Positions 1 through 8,273 of a stretch of DNA of 64,000 bases are shown here, in pieces. The stretch comes from Bacillus swezeyi (lineage in GTDB: Bacteria; Bacillota; Bacilli; Bacillales; Bacillaceae): positions 124,001-188,000 of the forward strand of contig NZ_MRBK01000001.1 of the NCBI RefSeq assembly GCF_001969815.1, in the 5' to 3' direction. The notes under the pieces are model-generated. The model made no database searches. It was not told the DNA's origin and saw nothing but the letters and a program-made list of their open reading frames with translations. The stretch's first letter is position 1, and each line of letters begins with the position of its first letter. The position numbers and the translations under genes were made by a program.

Positions 1-177
1 CACCCATGAAGGGATGTAGCGGACGCCATGATGTGCTGACCGGTAGCGAAGAGATAATGCGAATTCTAAAAACCGCCTTTCCAATAGTGCCTTGAAGCTT
101 TGTCAACCGTATCAATAGCGGATACAAAATGTATACGAGTACTGCTGCTGTGATCACAAATGGAGAACCGACTTCAA
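1..177 (-). pseudogene. Decayed membrane transporter fragment
   Basis: Read on the minus strand, one frame encodes a hydrophobic stretch (VITAAVLVYILYPLLIRLT) followed by about 30 more residues before the window edge, with a stop just upstream and no start codon. A different frame further on reads FATGQHIMASATS, as if one frameshift separates two parts of the same membrane protein. It looks like the remains of a secondary transporter of the dicarboxylate or amino acid symporter type, but the family is a guess. Bases 178-430 hold no gene I can support, only the promoter region of the next gene. Confidence 0.25.
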
Positions 178-430
178 GTCAGACGAGACGTGCAACCCAA
201 CCGTAATCAGACAGTCGGTCAACAGTGCGCCTTGTACATTGCAATGTGTATAACGTCCTCTCTATGATGCTATAAATGGGGGACGAATCCTGATTTTCGA
301 CAAGTATTTTTATAGGATGATAAAATTTGACTATTCCGCTAAATCATACTCATTTGCACTAACCGATTTCCCACTCTCCAAAGTTTTGATAAAATAAATA
401 AGTTGTAGTAAATGATACGGAGGTTTAATC

Positions 431-1498
431 GTGGGAAAAGTAAAGAGAAATATGCCCTGCCCTTGCGGAAGCGGCCTGAAATATAAAAAATGCTGCGGCA
501 AATCGGAGGCGGAATTTCCGTCTATTGCGGTGCAGGAACTGAAACAAGTACAGAAAGATGTCATGGAATTTGCTTTTACGGAACATAAAGAAACGATCGA
601 TCAATTTCTCAACCAATATTCTTTTCTATCAGATTTAGAACAATCCGCGCAAAAAATATGCGTCTTTAATTTAGGGGTATGGGGGGTATTTTCCCAGCCG
701 CTCGCAGAAGGCGGGTTGACGATTTTTGAAGACTACCTGAAGAGAAAAGGTTCATCCATTCTCAGGTCGCAGACAAAAGAAGCCGTTGAAACATGGACAA
801 ATCTAGCCCCGGCTTTGCTGCGCGTGAAACATATCGGAGATGCTCTGATTCGTTTTGAGGATGCCGTTACAAATGAAGAAGTAACCGTGAAGATGAATGT
901 GAAGCGGGAAGGGCCTTTTGTAGGCGAGTATGTGCTCGGATTTCCGATCAAGGTCGGCGGCCATACGGAATTCTTTTTGCAATTCACGATCTATCCTGCA
1001 AAAATGGCAGAGGCTCTTAAAAGCAGGCTAAGCGAAGCTTTGGATCGGTTTACAGGAGAAGGCGGAGCGAAAGAACAATTGATGAGAGAAGATTTTCACC
1101 ATGTTTTAATGAAACTTTGCCAACAAGAAGAGCATCCATCGCCTGAACAGGCTCCTCAAGAAATCGAATGGGCCAATGACATGGAAAAAGAGACAGCGCT
1201 TGTCATTGAAAAAGGGATGCTTGATGAAGGACATTCGGAAACGTTTGCTTCCTGGGCGGTCGGACTATGGAAGTCATATTGCGCCAAAAAAGCGCCGGTC
1301 ATCAAAAAAACCGAAGCATTTGCGGCTGCCTTAGAGTATTTTATCAATACGGTTTCCAAATCGGACAAATCGGTATCACAGGCAAAGCTTGCGAAAAAAT
1401 ACGGTGTCAGCGCATCGACCGTATCGAATCGTTTCAAAGATATTGAATCTGTCTTAAAAGAAGAGCTAGATCATCATCTTGAGCTGATGCCTTCTTAA
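431..1498 (+). CDS. SEC-C motif protein with C-terminal HTH-like segment
   Basis: The protein has 355 residues. Its N-terminus carries a SEC-C zinc-binding motif, CPCGSGLKYKKCC, with Cys10, Cys12, Cys21 and Cys22. SEC-C motifs occur at the end of SecA and in many stand-alone proteins, where they bind metal and often mediate protein or ribosome contacts. The middle (about 40-300) matches no family I recognise. Residues about 315-345 (QAKLAKKYGVSASTVSNRF) read like a helix-turn-helix. GTG is the start, with GGAGG about 7 bases upstream. The gene is monocistronic and followed by a terminator. The molecular role is unknown; a regulator or chaperone-like adaptor is inference. Confidence 0.85.
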   Translation: MGKVKRNMPCPCGSGLKYKKCCGKSEAEFPSIAVQELKQVQKDVMEFAFTEHKETIDQFLNQYSFLSDLEQSAQKICVFNLGVWGVFSQPLAEGGLTIFEDYLKRKGSSILRSQTKEAVETWTNLAPALLRVKHIGDALIRFEDAVTNEEVTVKMNVKREGPFVGEYVLGFPIKVGGHTEFFLQFTIYPAKMAEALKSRLSEALDRFTGEGGAKEQLMREDFHHVLMKLCQQEEHPSPEQAPQEIEWANDMEKETALVIEKGMLDEGHSETFASWAVGLWKSYCAKKAPVIKKTEAFAAALEYFINTVSKSDKSVSQAKLAKKYGVSASTVSNRFKDIESVLKEELDHHLELMPS

Positions 1499-1530
1499 AA
1501 TGAATATACGCTGTGGACTCAGGGCCGCTA

Positions 1531-1560
1531 AAACCTTCCGGGAAATCGGAAGGTTTTTTT
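1531..1560 (+). terminator. Intrinsic terminator of the SEC-C gene
   Basis: An AACCTTCCG / CGGAAGGTT stem with a 6-base loop is followed directly by seven T residues. It separates the SEC-C gene from the downstream transporter operon. Confidence 0.9.
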
Positions 1561-1574
1561 ATGTTTTATACATT

Positions 1575-1590
1575 TTGATTAAATCTTGAG
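1575..1590 (+). promoter_or_regulatory. Candidate SpaR/NisR-type box
   Basis: TTGAT, six bases, then TTGAG forms a pentanucleotide direct repeat about 60 bases before the LanF-like start. In the subtilin and nisin systems SpaR and NisR bind pairs of this pentanucleotide with 6-base spacing. The second copy departs at one base. The site lies between the upstream terminator and the operon, where a promoter must be. This supports autoregulation by the response regulator encoded in the operon. Confidence 0.5.
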
Positions 1591-1645
1591 AAAAATGTTT
1601 TAAGATATCGTAGCCCAAACAATAAAACAGGGAGAGGGTTATACG

Positions 1646-2362
1646 ATGGATACGATTCTACTGGAAACAAATCATCTTCAGAAAAAGTTTGGAAGAGCTT
1701 CAGCTCTCTCAGATGTCTCACTGACAGTCTATAAAAACAGCATTTACGGGCTTTTGGGGCCTAATGGAGCCGGAAAGTCCACGACCTTAAAACTATTAAC
1801 CGGAATTTTGAATCCGACTTCAGGGGATATTCTTTTTGCGGGGCGGAAATGGCAGAGGTCCGTTTTAAAAGACATCGGTTCATTAATAGAATCCCCGCCG
1901 CTTTACAACAATTTAACTGCTTTTGAAAATGTTAAGGTTCATGCGACATTATTGGGTCTTCCGGATGCGAGAATAAAGGAGGTGCTCAAAATCGTTGATC
2001 TGCAACACGCCGGGAAAAAAAGGGCAGGTCAGTTTTCGATGGGGATGAAGCAAAGGCTTGGGATCGCCATTGCTCTTTTGAATCACCCTAAATTATTAAT
2101 ACTTGATGAGCCCACAAACGGACTCGACCCGATCGGCATCCAAGAGTTGAGAGAGCTCATCAGATCATTTCCCGAGAAGGGGATTACTGTCATATTATCA
2201 AGCCACATGTTGTCAGAAGTAGAGCAGATCGCAGACCATATAGGAATTATCAGCAGCGGCTGCCTCGGATATCAAGGGAAAATAAATAAGGGGGACGACC
2301 TGGAGCGCCTTTTTATGGAGGTTGTCAAATCAACCCGCGGGATAGAAGGTGGAGAAAGATGA
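1646..2362 (+). CDS. Lantibiotic-immunity-type ABC ATPase (LanF family)
   Basis: This 238-aa nucleotide-binding subunit belongs to the BcrA/LanF group, which energises transporters that expel lantibiotics or bacitracin from the membrane. Walker A is GPNGAGKST (38-46), the signature is FSMGMKQ (about 133-139), and Walker B is LLILDEP. The usual Q-loop glutamine is replaced by Glu82 in LIESPPLY. This E-loop is a recognised hallmark of LanF proteins. The stop overlaps the next start, so it is translationally coupled to the two permeases. No lanA, lanB, lanC, lanM or lanT gene is visible nearby, so it probably gives resistance to foreign peptides or senses cell-envelope peptides. Confidence 0.93.
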   Translation: MDTILLETNHLQKKFGRASALSDVSLTVYKNSIYGLLGPNGAGKSTTLKLLTGILNPTSGDILFAGRKWQRSVLKDIGSLIESPPLYNNLTAFENVKVHATLLGLPDARIKEVLKIVDLQHAGKKRAGQFSMGMKQRLGIAIALLNHPKLLILDEPTNGLDPIGIQELRELIRSFPEKGITVILSSHMLSEVEQIADHIGIISSGCLGYQGKINKGDDLERLFMEVVKSTRGIEGGER

Positions 2363-3117
2363 TCGGACAATATGTAAAAGCGGAAAATCTGAAGTTTAAA
2401 AGAACCTTTTCGAGAAAAATGATTTTTCTTGTACCTTTTATCAATATTTGCTACGCCTTTTTCATGAACCCCGGATACTTTGTATCAGGTACATATAATT
2501 GGTGGTCTATCATTTTGATGCCGGTGCTGATCGCATTGCTGTGTGCGCTGTCTCATCAAAAGGAAAAGAAAGCGTCAAATTACAACGGGATTTTTTCGTC
2601 GCCGATTCAGTTGCATATGATGTGGTATGCAAAAATAGGAGTCATTGCTATCTATTCATTAGCGTCTCAAGTTGTTTTCTTAGGCTTTATGTTTGTCATG
2701 CAGCTGATCATTCCTCAATTTCCAGCTGTCAATTTAACTGTTGTTAGCGCGAATCTGCTGCTTTGGATCACTACTTTATGGGAGATACCGCTCTGTTTAT
2801 TCATCGCGAGAAAGTGCGGGTTTACGGCTGCCGTCATGTTGAATCTGCTGGGCAGCGTCATTTTCGGCATTATGTCGGCAGCAAGCCCTTTTTGGTGGGT
2901 AAACCCGTGGAGCTGGCCGATCAGAGTCATGTGCCCCGCGATTGGCATTCATCCAAACGGTCTGCCGCTCGAAACCGGCGATCCTTTGAACAGCTGGTCG
3001 GTTGTTCCTTTAGCAGCGGTGCTTTCTGTTCTTTTTTGTACTGTTTTGTTGATGTTGACCAGGCGGTATTTTTCTCCTGCTGTCGACCGTGGAACAAAAA
3101 AACGGGGGGCGGTTTGA
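2359..3117 (+). CDS. Lantibiotic-immunity permease, LanE/MutE type
   Basis: The 252-aa integral membrane protein has six predicted hydrophobic segments and the ABC-2 permease layout of SpaE/MutE/EpiE. It begins MIGQYVKAENLKFKRTF, the typical opening of this family, and contains the NPWSWPIR segment that recurs as NPWAWGIR in its partner gene. It overlaps the ATPase gene by 4 bases and the next permease by up to 29 bases. Together with the LanF and LanG homologues it would form a heterodimeric exporter. Assignment to E rather than G rests on gene order and sequence style. Confidence 0.88.
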   Translation: MIGQYVKAENLKFKRTFSRKMIFLVPFINICYAFFMNPGYFVSGTYNWWSIILMPVLIALLCALSHQKEKKASNYNGIFSSPIQLHMMWYAKIGVIAIYSLASQVVFLGFMFVMQLIIPQFPAVNLTVVSANLLLWITTLWEIPLCLFIARKCGFTAAVMLNLLGSVIFGIMSAASPFWWVNPWSWPIRVMCPAIGIHPNGLPLETGDPLNSWSVVPLAAVLSVLFCTVLLMLTRRYFSPAVDRGTKKRGAV

Positions 3118-3889
3118 TTTGTTGTTATTTTTCAGATGTTTGCTTGCTGACGTTAGAAAAACGAAACGCACCTCTTTTATATGGCTGCATGCAACGATTC
3201 CTTTCATATGCGCCGGTTTCTTTCTGCTTTATTTCTATCACAGGGAGCATCAGCCAGATCAATTGTATCGGGCATATATCGAAGCTATTGCAGTTGCTCT
3301 GCCGCTTCTCATTGGGATTGTGTGCGGAATGGCAGCGTCTTTGGAAGAGCAGGCAGGCAAATTTCAAGTCCTGTTGGGAGGTACATCTCCCAAACTGGCG
3401 GCTTATTTAAGTAAAATGACGCTGCTAATCGTTATGAACATCTGTGCAATTTACCTGGCTATCGGTCTGTATCTGTTGGGATTGAGATTTCTTTTTCATG
3501 TGCCGAATCTTCCATATTCTCTTTTTGTAGAGGGCGGGGCATGGCTTGCCGCCGGAAGCGTCGCACTCTATTTCATCTATTTTTTTATCAGTTGCGCCTT
3601 TGGAATGGGAGCATCAGTTTTAATAGGAGGAGCTGGTCTTTTGATGACCGCTTTAATGAATACGGGACTGGGGGATGCGGTCTGGAAATATAATCCTTGG
3701 GCATGGGGGATTAGATTGGCAGAATATAAAGGAGCCGAGCAATTCAGCCAATTCGATGCTTTCTTATTATCTCTCCTGCATCAAGAAATCAACAGAGGGG
3801 CATTGATCATGGTGTTTGCTATAATAACTTTATTCATTGTGAGCATGATTTGGTTTATCCGCTGGGAGGGAAAAAAGGCTTATGAGTAA
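3089..3889 (+). CDS. Lantibiotic-immunity permease, LanG/MutG type
   Basis: The 266-aa second permease of the exporter has about six membrane segments and the conserved YNPWAWGIRLAEY motif near residue 200. The longest frame begins at GTG 3089, inside the LanE gene. In-frame TTG codons at 3119 and 3122 lie just after the upstream stop and about 10 bases after a GGGGGG run, so the true start may be one of these. The gene is followed after 21 bases by the response regulator. LanG subunits pair with LanE in the membrane and confer immunity with LanF. Confidence 0.85.
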   Translation: MEQKNGGRFDLLLFFRCLLADVRKTKRTSFIWLHATIPFICAGFFLLYFYHREHQPDQLYRAYIEAIAVALPLLIGIVCGMAASLEEQAGKFQVLLGGTSPKLAAYLSKMTLLIVMNICAIYLAIGLYLLGLRFLFHVPNLPYSLFVEGGAWLAAGSVALYFIYFFISCAFGMGASVLIGGAGLLMTALMNTGLGDAVWKYNPWAWGIRLAEYKGAEQFSQFDAFLLSLLHQEINRGALIMVFAIITLFIVSMIWFIRWEGKKAYE

Positions 3890-3910
3890 TGTGAAAAGGG
3901 TGGTCGCTGA

Positions 3911-4573
3911 GTGGCAAAGATTTTAGTAGTAGATGACGAGAAAGATATTCTGATACTCATACAAAATATTTTGCGCAGAGATGAGCACCAAGTGCATACA
4001 CTGGATCAGGTTCCCATGGACACCCTCGACGTTTTTGAAGGCTATGATTTAATTTTGCTTGATGTCATGATGCCGGAAGTGGACGGATTTGAACTGTGCG
4101 GGAAAATCCGCCCGATTGTAGACTGTCCGATTCTGTTTCTCACAGCTAAGACAGAGGAAGAAGCTATTGTGAAAGGCCTCATGACAGGAGGAGACGACTA
4201 TATTACCAAGCCATTCGGCGTTCTTGAACTCAGTGCCAGAGTCAACGCCCATTTAAGAAGAGAACAGAGGGAAAAATATCAGACAAAACGGCTGATTTCT
4301 GGTTTTTTATTTCACTTTGACAGCAAGGAAGTATTTATTCATGATCAAAAATTAAATTTGACAAAAAATGAATATAAAATATGTGAGCTATTGGCTGTAC
4401 ATAAAGGGCGTATTTTTACAAGAGAAGAAATTTATGATCAAGTATATGGTCTGGATGGAGATGCAATGCATTCCACGATAACCGAATTTATCAGAACGAT
4501 TCGAAAAAAATGCAAAGAATATCATGCAGACCCCATTAAAACAGTATGGGGTGTTGGATACAAATGGGAGTAG
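3911..4573 (+). CDS. OmpR-family response regulator (SpaR/NisR-like)
   Basis: The 220-aa protein has a receiver domain (about 1-115) and a winged-helix DNA-binding domain (about 125-218). The acidic pocket is DDE at 8-10, the phospho-acceptor is Asp51 in LILLDVMMPE, and the switch lysine is in ITKPF. GTG is the start. It ends inside the start of the kinase gene. The LanFEG-RK order matches immunity and regulation blocks of lantibiotic clusters such as spaIFEG-RK. The TTGAT-type repeat upstream of the operon is the obvious candidate target. Confidence 0.93.
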   Translation: MAKILVVDDEKDILILIQNILRRDEHQVHTLDQVPMDTLDVFEGYDLILLDVMMPEVDGFELCGKIRPIVDCPILFLTAKTEEEAIVKGLMTGGDDYITKPFGVLELSARVNAHLRREQREKYQTKRLISGFLFHFDSKEVFIHDQKLNLTKNEYKICELLAVHKGRIFTREEIYDQVYGLDGDAMHSTITEFIRTIRKKCKEYHADPIKTVWGVGYKWE

Positions 4574-5943
4574 GCAAAAGAAAAAAGACGCTGCGCAAAG
4601 AGCTGATCAAGTATATGGTGACTTTGTCCTTCAGCTTAATCGCAGTCACTGCGCTATATGTTGCCGTCAATACGCTGGGAATGAATGCAGGCTTGTTTTA
4701 TCCGGCCAATTATTATGAACACAAAGCTGAAAAGCTGAAGCCCCTGATTCAATCAGCTGAACGAATAGAGGAAGGCATGATTCCGGATACGATGAGATAT
4801 GCCGTTCTTGATAAGAAATCAAAACAAAAAACGGCAGGAAACATAAAGGAATCCGACCTTCCTCTAGTGAGGAAAAAAATAGGCAACAAGCCGTATGTCA
4901 ATTATAAGCAAAAAGGTTACTTGATCATTGAACGCAAAGATGAATATTGCGTACTAGAGTATTCCATGCGGGCTGAATTCCGTTCTTCTTTTCTGAGAAA
5001 GTATTTTCCGAATTATGAGCTGACAAGTCTATGCATCATGGTGATCCTTCTAATGACAGTTATTTTTATTGTGACGACTCTCTTTGCCAATCGATTAAAA
5101 AAACATTTTGAAACATTGAACACAATGGCCAAACATATCAAGAAGCAGAACCTTCATTTCACACCGGAATTTTCAAATATTAAAGAGTTTGATCATGTGA
5201 TTGACTCGCTAATTGATATGAGGGATGCCCTGAAAGCCTCTCTTCAGGCGCAATGGCATTTAGAGAAAACGAAGAAGGAACAGATCGGCGCATTGGCCCA
5301 CGATATTAAAATTCCAATGACGATTATTAAAGGAAATGCCGAATTGCTGAGTCTATCACCGCACAATCAAGAGCAGTCCGATTATATTAAGTATATTCTT
5401 GATGCCGGAGATAAAATCGACCAATACATTGACCAATTAATTCATCTGTCGAAAACAGAGGAGACATTGCATATCGAGCTGAAAAGAACCAAGGTGAAAG
5501 ACCTGGTCGAAAGCGTGCTGAATGATACGGCAGCTTACTTAGGAAGCAAAGATATTGAAATTGTAGTAAAAGAACAGAACTTGGAAGGGCAAAAAACGGC
5601 AATCGACATCGGCCTTCTTCACCGGGCGCTGATGAATATTCTGTCGAACGCCGCAGATTATACGCCTCAAGGGGGGAAGATTGTTTTGGAAGCCGCCTGT
5701 ACAAACGATACTCTCATTTTTACTATTACAGACAGCGGAAAAGGCTTTTCTCCGGAAGGGCTAAAAAAAGCAGCCCAGCTTTTCTACATGGAGGATAAAA
5801 GCCGGACATCCAATGGACATTACGGCATGGGACTTACCTTTGCGCTCAGCGTTGTCAAGCTTCATCAAGGCGATTTGGCGATAAAAAATGCAGAGACGGG
5901 GGGCGGCCAAGTCAGCATAACCATTCCATTGTTTACAGAATAA
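4564..5943 (+). CDS. Sensor histidine kinase (SpaK/NisK-like)
   Basis: The kinase has two membrane segments (about 18-38 and about 155-178) that bracket an extracytoplasmic domain of about 115 residues. This layout fits the lantibiotic-sensing HPK3 group. The H-box is ALAHDIKIPM with the phosphorylated His near residue 246. The N-box NILSNAADYTP, G1 box DSGKGF and GHYGMGL follow. A longer frame starts at 4546, but the ATG at 4564 overlaps the regulator stop and is the more natural start (459 aa). The ligand is unknown; a foreign or host-made lantibiotic or another envelope-active peptide is inferred from the neighbours. Confidence 0.9.
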   Translation: MGVGKRKKTLRKELIKYMVTLSFSLIAVTALYVAVNTLGMNAGLFYPANYYEHKAEKLKPLIQSAERIEEGMIPDTMRYAVLDKKSKQKTAGNIKESDLPLVRKKIGNKPYVNYKQKGYLIIERKDEYCVLEYSMRAEFRSSFLRKYFPNYELTSLCIMVILLMTVIFIVTTLFANRLKKHFETLNTMAKHIKKQNLHFTPEFSNIKEFDHVIDSLIDMRDALKASLQAQWHLEKTKKEQIGALAHDIKIPMTIIKGNAELLSLSPHNQEQSDYIKYILDAGDKIDQYIDQLIHLSKTEETLHIELKRTKVKDLVESVLNDTAAYLGSKDIEIVVKEQNLEGQKTAIDIGLLHRALMNILSNAADYTPQGGKIVLEAACTNDTLIFTITDSGKGFSPEGLKKAAQLFYMEDKSRTSNGHYGMGLTFALSVVKLHQGDLAIKNAETGGGQVSITIPLFTE

Positions 5944-6007
5944 GGGCTTTTTCCGTTTCGGGTAGATGACGCTCCGAAACGATTGACGGTGATAACTGAT
6001 AAACCTC

Positions 6008-6037
6008 AAAACCTTCCGAAGCCGTTCGGAAGGTTTT
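6008..6037. terminator. Bidirectional terminator
   Basis: An AACCTTCCGAA / TTCGGAAGGTT stem has A residues on the left and T residues on the right, so it can end both the kinase operon and the convergent LysR gene. A second hairpin (CGTTTCGG / CCGAAACG) lies just upstream. Confidence 0.85.
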
Positions 6038-6922
6038 TTACGGTTCCTGAAGCTCCTTTTTTAGACATTGATAAAGCCGCGCACCCGCCTGTTTAAGCGG
6101 ATAGGCTGACGTTTTGCAAAGGATGCCGAACGTCACGCTGATCGGGTTGTCCTTGATGAGGCGGACCGCTGTTCCAGTGGGAGGGGGAGAAATGATGCTT
6201 TTGGGAATAAGGGCGATGCCGAGCCCTGCGGCCACATAGTTTTTCAAAGCGGTCATGCTGCCGACCTCCATTGTATTCATTTGACTTCCCGGCATCTCCT
6301 GAAAAGCGATTTCGACTTTTTTTCGGTATGTGCAGTTGCTGGCCGTGATCAACAGACGGTGATCCCTGATATCTTTAAGAATGATGCTCTCATTTTTGCC
6401 GGCGGGGTGTCCTTCAGGCATTAACACCGCCAGTTCCTCAGCATAAAGCGGTTCAAAATAGAGGTCTGTTCCCATTGCCGGAGTTGAACAGACGGCAAGG
6501 TCGAGATCTCCCTGAATGAGCCGTTCTCCCAATGTCGTCGAGTTCGCAATATCGACGGATACTCGAATCTTCGGATAATCCGCTAAAAATTTCTCCAAAA
6601 TCCGGGGCAATTGGGAGCTTGCGATCGGTTCGACTGCCCCTAAACGAATATGTCCCGCCTCTCCAAGCAATAAATCTGCCATGTTGTTTTGAAGGTGGTC
6701 CATATCCTTGACAATATGTCTGCTCTGTTCAAAAAAAAGCCTGCCCGCTTCAGTCAGCCTGAAGGTTTTCCCTCGTTCAAGCAAACGAATTCCGACGTCT
6801 TCTTCGAGTTTTTTGATTTGCATCGTAACCGTGGACTGGGCATAATTTAAATCCTCTGCCGCCCGGTTAAAACTCCCGCATGTCACGATTTTATGAAATG
6901 TCTTTAACGTTTTCAGATCCAT
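6038..6922 (-). CDS. LysR-family transcriptional regulator
   Basis: The 294-aa protein has an N-terminal winged HTH (MDLKTLKTFHKIVTCGSFN onward, about 1-60) and a C-terminal periplasmic-binding-like effector domain (about 90-290). The frame is open to GTG at 6931, but GAGG lies 8 bases before the ATG at 6922, so that start is chosen. It is divergent from the tautomerase-SDR pair, and two perfect palindromes lie in the shared intergenic region. It therefore probably controls that pair and itself. The inducer is unknown. Confidence 0.9.
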   Translation of the reverse strand: MDLKTLKTFHKIVTCGSFNRAAEDLNYAQSTVTMQIKKLEEDVGIRLLERGKTFRLTEAGRLFFEQSRHIVKDMDHLQNNMADLLLGEAGHIRLGAVEPIASSQLPRILEKFLADYPKIRVSVDIANSTTLGERLIQGDLDLAVCSTPAMGTDLYFEPLYAEELAVLMPEGHPAGKNESIILKDIRDHRLLITASNCTYRKKVEIAFQEMPGSQMNTMEVGSMTALKNYVAAGLGIALIPKSIISPPPTGTAVRLIKDNPISVTFGILCKTSAYPLKQAGARLYQCLKKELQEP

Positions 6923-6942
6923 CACCATCACCTCAATATCAA

Positions 6943-6975
6943 TTCAATAAAATTGAACCAATCATTCAAATGATT
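6943..6975. promoter_or_regulatory. Paired palindromes between LysR gene and its divergent operon
   Basis: TTCAAT-AAA-ATTGAA at 6943-6957 has the T-N11-A form of LysR boxes. A second palindrome, AATCATT-CA-AATGATT, lies at 6960-6975. Adjacent recognition and activation half-sites are typical of LysR-controlled divergent promoters. Confidence 0.5.
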
Positions 6976-7037
6976 CAATTATACAAAACTAAAAAACCAT
7001 TATACACTATAAATCAAATCAGAGGAGGAGTGATAAA

Positions 7038-7454
7038 ATGCCGTTTGTCCGAATTGATCTTGTAAAAGGCAGAACAAACGAAGAGATTCGCTGCATCAGC
7101 CGATCTGTTCACCAGGCGATGACGGAGTCAATCGATGTTCCGAAAGACGATTATTTTCAAGTCATCACACAGCATGATGAGGAAGAGTTTTTCTTTGATC
7201 CGAACTACATGAACATCCAGCGAACGAAGGGTCTGATCTATGTTCAAATCACAATGAAAGAGAGGCCGCTCGAAAAGAAGCGCTCTTTATATCAACATAT
7301 TGCAGATCGATTGAAGAATGACGCGAACATTCGCAAGGAGGACGTCATGATCATTGTAACCGAAAATGTGAAAGAGAACTGGTCGTTTGGAAATGGTACG
7401 GCACAGCTTGCATCAACTGAAAAAGGAGTGCTGAAAAATGGACATGAAAAATAA
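7038..7454 (+). CDS. Tautomerase-superfamily protein
   Basis: The 138-aa protein begins MPFVRIDLVKG, placing proline at position 1 after removal of the initiator Met. In the 4-oxalocrotonate tautomerase superfamily this is the catalytic base. Its length fits the larger Tautomerase_2-type members rather than the 62-residue enzymes. A strong GAGGAGG site precedes the ATG. The end overlaps the SDR gene by 17 bases, so both are made together, probably for catabolism or detoxification of an unsaturated keto acid or aromatic compound. The substrate cannot be told from sequence. Confidence 0.85.
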   Translation: MPFVRIDLVKGRTNEEIRCISRSVHQAMTESIDVPKDDYFQVITQHDEEEFFFDPNYMNIQRTKGLIYVQITMKERPLEKKRSLYQHIADRLKNDANIRKEDVMIIVTENVKENWSFGNGTAQLASTEKGVLKNGHEK

Positions 7455-8178
7455 AACGGCTCTTGTGACAGGAGGCGGCACGGGGATCGGAAGAGCAGTA
7501 TCCATTGCCTTAGCAAACCGCGGCGTGTCGATTGTTGTAAACTATTCACGTTCAAAAGCCGAAGCTGAAGAAACGGTTGAGATGATTAAAAGTGAAGGCG
7601 GGCGCGCAATCGCGGTGAAAGCAGATGTTTCACAGGTAAGTGAAGTAGAAGACATGTTTGAAACAGCGGTACAGGAGTTCGGGACTGTTGATTTTCTCGT
7701 CAATAACGCAAGCATCACCAGACAAATTGAGCTTGGCGACTTGGATGCGGCTACTGAGGAAGTCTGGGATGAACTGTTTGCCGTTAATGTCAAAGGGATG
7801 TTTTACTGCGCCAGGGCGGCGGCTCCTTTCATGAAGAAAAATAAACAAGGTGCCATCGTAAATGTCGGCAGCATCGCCGGGCTGACAGGTTCTGGTTCAT
7901 CTCTGCCATATGCCGTATCGAAAGCTGCGGTTCACGGGCTTACGAAATCATTGGCACATGCGCTTGCGCCGGAGATTAGAGTTTGCAGTGTGGCGCCCGG
8001 TGCGGTCTCTACGAGATGGTGGGAAGGGCATGAAGAAAAAATGAAGCGGCTCAGCCAAAAGCTCCCGCTCGGGCGGGTCGCGGAACCGGAAGACATCGCC
8101 ATGCTGATCTGCGCGGTTTTGGAACAAGAAGCAATCACAGGCCAAATTATAACGGCAGACTGTGGTCAAACGTTGTAG
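7438..8178 (+). CDS. Short-chain dehydrogenase/reductase
   Basis: The 246-aa classical SDR has the cofactor motif TGGGTGIG (about 11-18), a catalytic YAVSK pair preceded by VGSIAG, and a C-terminal segment ending TADCGQTL. It resembles FabG-type 3-oxoacyl reductases and glucose dehydrogenases. An AAGGAG site sits before the ATG at 7438. It overlaps the tautomerase gene and faces the LysR gene across it. The substrate is unknown. Confidence 0.9.
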   Translation: MDMKNKTALVTGGGTGIGRAVSIALANRGVSIVVNYSRSKAEAEETVEMIKSEGGRAIAVKADVSQVSEVEDMFETAVQEFGTVDFLVNNASITRQIELGDLDAATEEVWDELFAVNVKGMFYCARAAAPFMKKNKQGAIVNVGSIAGLTGSGSSLPYAVSKAAVHGLTKSLAHALAPEIRVCSVAPGAVSTRWWEGHEEKMKRLSQKLPLGRVAEPEDIAMLICAVLEQEAITGQIITADCGQTL

Positions 8179-8273
8179 CAATCCTCTTGTTCTGAGTATT
8201 TTTCCCTATTCCTATATGAAACTATTTACCTTATGATGAAACATATAGAAATAGAAAAAAGAGGGAAGTCTGT

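Noticed and set aside
2499-2747. Plus-strand frame inside the LanE permease gene
   Set aside because: It is a shadow in another frame of a clear permease, with no ribosome site.
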